Shown: positions 58,656 through 64,000 of the stretch, one piece after another
Numbering within the stretch: position 1 is the stretch's first letter
How the letters are laid out: every line of letters begins with the position of its first letter
Assembly: GCA_013339895.1 (NCBI GenBank)
Contig: JABACO010000024.1
Span: 1,775,780-1,839,779, forward strand
Source: Ephydatia muelleri
Taxonomy: Eukaryota; Porifera; Demospongiae; Spongillida; Spongillidae
Direction of reading: 5' to 3'
DNA: 64,000 bases
The notes under the pieces: generated by a model
Databases searched by the model: none
The model's input: the letters and a program-made list of their open reading frames with translations, nothing else
Told to the model about the DNA's origin: nothing
Made by a program: the position numbers and the translations under genes

Positions 58656-61615
58656 AGAAAATACGCCATACGATAGCGTACAGGGCCATGCACACAACAA
58701 TACAAGTGTGTGCACAAGTGAGACCGAAATCATTGCAATCGTAGCCGAGTGGGCGTGGCAGATATAAGACGATGATTGTAGCAAGATGATGGCAAATAGA
58801 CACGACTAGAGGATGATGCGAGTGCGTAGCAAATAGCCTTACGCGTGCCGTTTTGAATACTGCCGGCGACGTGGGAGGTGCAAGGCTATACTGCAACCAT
58901 TCACTTGGATCCGTTATTTTGGTACAATCGTCTGGAAAACTGAGCAGTCTTCTTCTTTTAATTTTCCCGCATAAACTCACTGCCTGAGTGAGACAAAAAC
59001 AGTTGCGAATGGCTAACTTAGTTTAAGGGAGAAATGGAGAAATGGGCGGAACAAAGAAGGTATCAAAATTTATTTTGGATTGGGAGAATGGAACACGGGT
59101 TGCATGCAAAAATGGTGCAATCGAGCGAGAAATGTGCATTAACTTTGCACAGCTGCATCTCCGTGACGGATAGAGTAAAAATTAACGAACAGAACAAATC
59201 GATAGATATAGGACCTCTCTACCTACAAACCGAATTTGAAGCGATTTGATTACTCCTACCGAAAGTTATGGTGGGTTTGAACCCGGTGGGGTATCGAACG
59301 ATGCAATACTGGCACGGAGCAAGTGCAAGACCCCCAAATGGATTTTACCATTGAGAAATGATGTAGTATTAATTGTTGAAAATAGGAAGTTGATACCTTT
59401 TACTGTTCGGAAGTAATAGTGATTCAAACGCAAGTAAATTTTATAACATTTGGGACAGTTTCCGAGAAAACTTCCTATGTTTTATAGCAATATAAAATAA
59501 TTGTGTTATAACGTTTGAATCGCTATATAGTCCGAACGGTAAAGGTTATAGGTATCCTATTTTCAACACTTCATACTACACCATTGCTCTATGGTGAAGT
59601 ACATTTTGGTGTCTTGCACTTGCTCCATACCAGCATTGCAACGTTTGATACCCCACCTGGTTCAAACCCAACATAACTTTCTGTAGGAGTAATCAAATTG
59701 CTTCAAATTCGGTTTGTAGATAGTGAGGTCCTATACCTATCTATTTGTTCTGTTCGTTAATTTTTATACTATCCGTTACGGAGATACAGTTGATCAAACT
59801 ATGTGCACTTTTTCCCGCTCGATACGCGCCAGTGATATAATCACCGCCTCCCATACATTGAGCGGGACGCGATTTGCCCAAATCATTGGCGCGAATCGAG
59901 CGGGAAAAAGTGCACGTAGTTTGTTCAACTGTATCTCCGTAACGGATGGCATAAAAATTAACGAACAGAATAGGTAGATAGGTATAGGACCTCTCTATCT
60001 ACAAACCGAATTTGAAGCTATTTGATTACTCCTACAGAAAGTTATGTTGGGTTTGAACCAGGTGGGGTATAGAACGTTGCAATGCTGGCACGGAGCAAGT
60101 GCAAGATACCAAAATGTATTTCACCATAGAGAAATGGTGTAGTATGAAGTCATGAAAATAGGAAGTCGATAGCCTTTACCGTTCGGACTTTATAGCGATT
60201 CAAACGTTATAACTCTATTATTTTATAATGTTATAAAACATAGGAAGTTTTCTCGGAAACTGTCCCATTTTATATATACAGCGAAGCGCAATTAAACTGT
60301 CCCATATTATACAATTTTATTTCTTAACAGCTTCAGCATTAATAACTTCTAAGCAAATGATGGTCTTAAGTGTTAATTACTAACTTATGAACTCAGTGAC
60401 ATGAAATCAGTTCTGTTCCACAGCATATTAAGATTTTGCATTATGTATTAAAATCAAGTATCTCTGACTTTAATAACTTTGATAATAGAGGGCTTTGAAT
60501 ACTTAGGGGTTTGATACAATTACTTAACCGCTAGCAATTAATGGAAATCTAATTGAATAGTTAGTATTTGTTAACTACTGCAACATGTGTTAAAGAAATC
60601 AAGAAGTTTCAATTTCAGTCCTGAGTTACATTCATTTAAAACCTTTGCAACCAACTGGTATAAGATGAATAAGTGTAATTAGTACAGTAACGAGAAATTA
60701 TTTTTCTGTTTAGGTGGCGCTTTGTAATTCATGCCGGCATAGATGGATACTCCAGATTGATTGTTTACAACAAATGTTCTACTAACAACTATGCATCTAC
60801 TGTACTAAACTGCTTCCTGGAAGCAATTCACAAGTATGGCTTACCATCCCGTGTCAGGAGTGACAAAGGTGGAGAGAATGCAGCTGTTTCTGTATACATG
60901 ATGCAACATCCTGAAAGGGGTCCAGACAGAGGTTCATTTATTGCAGGGCGCAGTGTCCATAACCAACGCATTGAAAGGCTGTGGAGAGACCTCACTGTTG
61001 GTGTTTCAAGCTTGTACAGGCAGATTTTTTACTACTTAGAAAGTGTCGAGCTGCTTGATCCTTCAAACGAACTGGATTTGTTTGCACTTCATTATGTGTA
61101 CAAGGACAGAATCAACCAACATTTAGCAGAGTGGACAGATGCATGGAATAGACATTCTCTTCGCACAGAACACAACCAATCTCCCTTGCAGATGTGGGTG
61201 ACAGGTATGATGGAACATGTTACTTCTGGTGCAACACTTGGAACAGAGTGCTTTGAAAATGTTTCAAATGTGAGTTATGTTCTGTGACAAATACATCTAC
61301 ATGTGTATATAATTGCAATGGTTGTTTTCTTGAACAACTGTTGTTTGTATAGGTCGTTTGTTTATGTATTGTTGGTTTACTCAGGATGAAATAGATTTGT
61401 TTGGGATTGATTGGGAGGAGTTTTGTGAAGGCCATGACATTGAGAGTGTGGAAGTTCCAGAAACAGATTGCCCATGCTCTGATCATGACATGGTGATTGC
61501 AACTTTGCGGGAGAACTTCGACCCTTTGTGCCCCTGTGATGACTACGGCATATCATCATACCTCAATGTCAAAGACTTTCTGGCACAATTTGAACGCCAT
61601 TCAGGAGATTGTTAA
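50366..61615 (+). CDS. Integrase-core (rve-like) gene with HTH, four exons
   Basis: Exons 50,366-50,852, 53,302-53,476, 60,714-61,269 and 61,385-61,615 have GT/AG borders and phases 1, 2 and 0. Together they are 1,449 nt, 482 codons plus stop, with no internal stop. Exon 1 has a helical N-terminus and a helix-turn-helix ([19 protein letters not shown]). Exon 2 has [15 protein letters not shown] and [12 protein letters not shown] (first Asp). Exon 3 has [21 protein letters not shown] (second Asp) and [10 protein letters not shown] (Glu), a DDE triad with 36 residues between the last two. Exon 4 has FGIDWEEF and an acidic VEVPET tail. This is a widespread metazoan family of integrase-like single-copy or low-copy genes of unknown function. 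No terminal repeats surround it, and intact coding despite a 7.2-kb intron full of repeats suggests selection. Relics lie at 49,126 and 40,980. Confidence 0.85.
50853..53301 (+). other. Intron 1 of the integrase-core gene
   Basis: 2,449 bp from GTGTGT to TCTGTCAG. Holds a two-copy repeat of about 140 bp (51,625-51,895) around AGTCTGGCG and GGACTTCTTAGCTCTAAAG, CA-rich stretches, and otherwise AT-rich DNA without genes. Confidence 0.7.
51625..51895. repeat. Two-copy tandem repeat of about 140 bp
   Basis: Both copies contain CACACACCAGCACAGT, GCCCATTGCCAG, GGATTGATTAATAGGACTGT and a CTCTAAAGTGGGGTGGGG...GATTAGCCA end. Confidence 0.8.
54700..55740. repeat. (CACACAGA)-type compound microsatellite, left arm
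   Basis: Over 1 kb of ACACACAGACACACACATGC-like repeats with irregular variants. Confidence 0.9.
55741..57489. other. Loop of the giant foldback
   Basis: Unique-looking DNA without a supported gene. It contains a further inverted pair, ATGTCTGTGTAAAC at 56,732 and GTTTACACAGACAT ending at 57,141, which bounds a possible 410-bp MITE. Confidence 0.5.
57490..58655. repeat. (TGTGTCTG)-type microsatellite, right arm, with pure (TG)n at the inner-block junction
   Basis: Inverse of the left-arm repeat. A pure TG tract of about 74 bp lies at 58,578-58,651. Confidence 0.9.
59452..60266. mobile_element. 815-bp foldback nested in the giant foldback
   Basis: Arms of about 375 bp start GGGACAGTTTCCGAGAAAAC and end in the inverse. 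ATTT is duplicated on both sides (59,448-59,451 and 60,267-60,270). The other arm of the host element (near 53,852) keeps the uninterrupted ACATTTTATATATA, which is the empty site. Belongs to the same family as its host, judged by shared internal sequence (TACCCCACCTGGTTCAAACC). Confidence 0.85.
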
Positions 61616-62020
61616 TTTGTTCATGTAATTTCTTAATTTTTTTCTGTGTTTGCCTCATGTATTGTACAACGTACCACAAAATGGAGCGCGCTTATTAAAG
61701 CAGAAACGGCTTACTAAGTGCACAGTTGGACATAGCGGAACTGTTGAATAGAAGTCTAAGTATTAAATCCTATTCGAAAAGAAGGGCGGTGGCTTTGCAT
61801 AAATATGCAATACACGTATTTATACGTGACATAGAATCGCGGTATACATACATCAACTCATAGACTCGATTAGTACAGGGCAGGCTGTAAGCCCGTTTTC
61901 TAGTTAAGCTCAGAATTTGCATATATCTTTAGTAGGACTTAACAACAAACGGGCATCAATGTCAATATCGACATAAGCCAAAAGCCAATTTAAAAGATGG
62001 TTGAGATACGTATAAACGGG
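61616..62020. other. Non-coding DNA after the integrase-core gene
   Basis: Includes the 3' flank of the gene; no clear AATAAA was located. No other feature recognised. Confidence 0.4.
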
Positions 62021-62024
62021 ATTT

Positions 62025-64000
<1,976 letters not shown>

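Larger units (their letters stand above)
53814..60303. mobile_element. Giant foldback element with CA/GT arms
   Basis: Ends GGGTCAGTTTCTGAGAAAA and AAACTGTCCC are flanked by ATAT on both sides (53,810-53,813 and 60,304-60,307). The left arm 53,814-55,740 is a unique-sequence block of about 890 bp followed by 1 kb of CACAGA-type repeats. The right arm is the reverse complement, GT-rich 57,490-58,655 then the block to 59,447 and 60,271-60,303. Arms are about 95 percent alike by eye in the unique block. Loop 55,741-57,489 has no gene. The large ORFs in the arms are artefacts of the CA repeat. Confidence 0.78.
53517..60643. mobile_element. AT-rich MITE split by a 6.5-kb insertion
   Basis: Ends GGTTTTAAATGAATATAA (left) and TTACATTCATTTAAAACC (right) are inverted. 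The two halves (53,517-53,813 and 60,304-60,643) together resemble the unbroken copy at 10,745-11,480. Confidence 0.7.
53477..60713 (+). other. Intron 2 of the integrase-core gene (nested elements)
   Basis: 7,237 bp from CG|GTAATG to CTGTTTAG. Almost entirely made of three nested elements, listed separately. Confidence 0.8.

Noticed and set aside
58740-59285. TAGCCGAGTGGG (A-box-like) and GGTTTGAACCC (B-box-like) in the foldback arms as a tRNA-derived SINE promoter
   Set aside because: The boxes are more than 500 bp apart, far beyond a polymerase III internal promoter.

Overview
This looks like a eukaryotic nuclear window from an early-branching marine invertebrate, most likely a sponge, with a cnidarian as the alternative. 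The reasons are spliced genes with short introns (about 50-75 bp where no repeat has landed), AT-rich intergenic DNA, G2E3-like HECT genes, an integrase-derived host-like gene, and a transposon mix of Ginger, DIRS, piggyBac, hAT, Copia and many foldback elements. No rRNA, tRNA or CRISPR array could be supported. The species call is inference.

Minus strand, about 37.07 kb down to 1.47 kb: one very large G2E3-like HECT ubiquitin-ligase gene, reconstructed from splice sites and codon phase. Candidate 5' exons lie at 36.4-37.07 kb, S/T/P-rich 36-nt mini-exons at 25.6 and 27.9-28.4 kb, the conserved N-terminal region at 21.67-22.22 kb, and HECT exons at 1.47-2.72 kb. Between the N-terminal region and the HECT exons is a tandem array of about 20 copies of a 48-nt mini-exon and about 12 good plus 6 decayed copies of a 33-nt mini-exon. 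Both types are phase 2-2 and match the flanking constitutive exons (exon 21669-21760 ends in phase 2; exon 3559-3604 needs one base). Part of the array was copied again as a 3,053-bp tandem duplication. This array is the most unusual feature of the window. The catalytic cysteine lobe is not seen and may lie left of the window.

Nested in the introns of that gene: a Copia remnant (6.2-7.2 kb), a DIRS remnant (7.65-9.6 kb), foldback arms and MITEs (9.7-11.5 kb), a decayed ZNF862-like hAT-derived gene (23.4-25.1 kb, plus), a duplicated block (25.1-26.5 and 27.5-28.8 kb) with two MITE insertions that can be dated against an empty site, and a piggyBac transposase with an open reading frame (30.64-32.68 kb, plus) between CA-rich minisatellites.

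37-43.9 kb is mostly gene-poor, with relics of an endonuclease-type retroelement and an orphan integrase exon. 43,934-49,001 is a full-length but frameshifted Ginger DNA transposon with matching terminal inverted repeats and a CCGG target duplication. It encodes integrase, a GPY/F-like module, a Ulp1-type protease and a PHD finger.

Plus strand, 50.37-61.62 kb: a four-exon integrase-core gene whose exons join in frame to 482 residues. Its 7.2-kb second intron is a nest of elements: a MITE split by a 6.5-kb giant foldback element with CA/GT arms (target duplication ATAT), itself hit by an 815-bp foldback (target duplication ATTT). The right end of the window (about 62.2-64.0 kb) is a near-perfect palindrome built of 75-122 bp tandem units.
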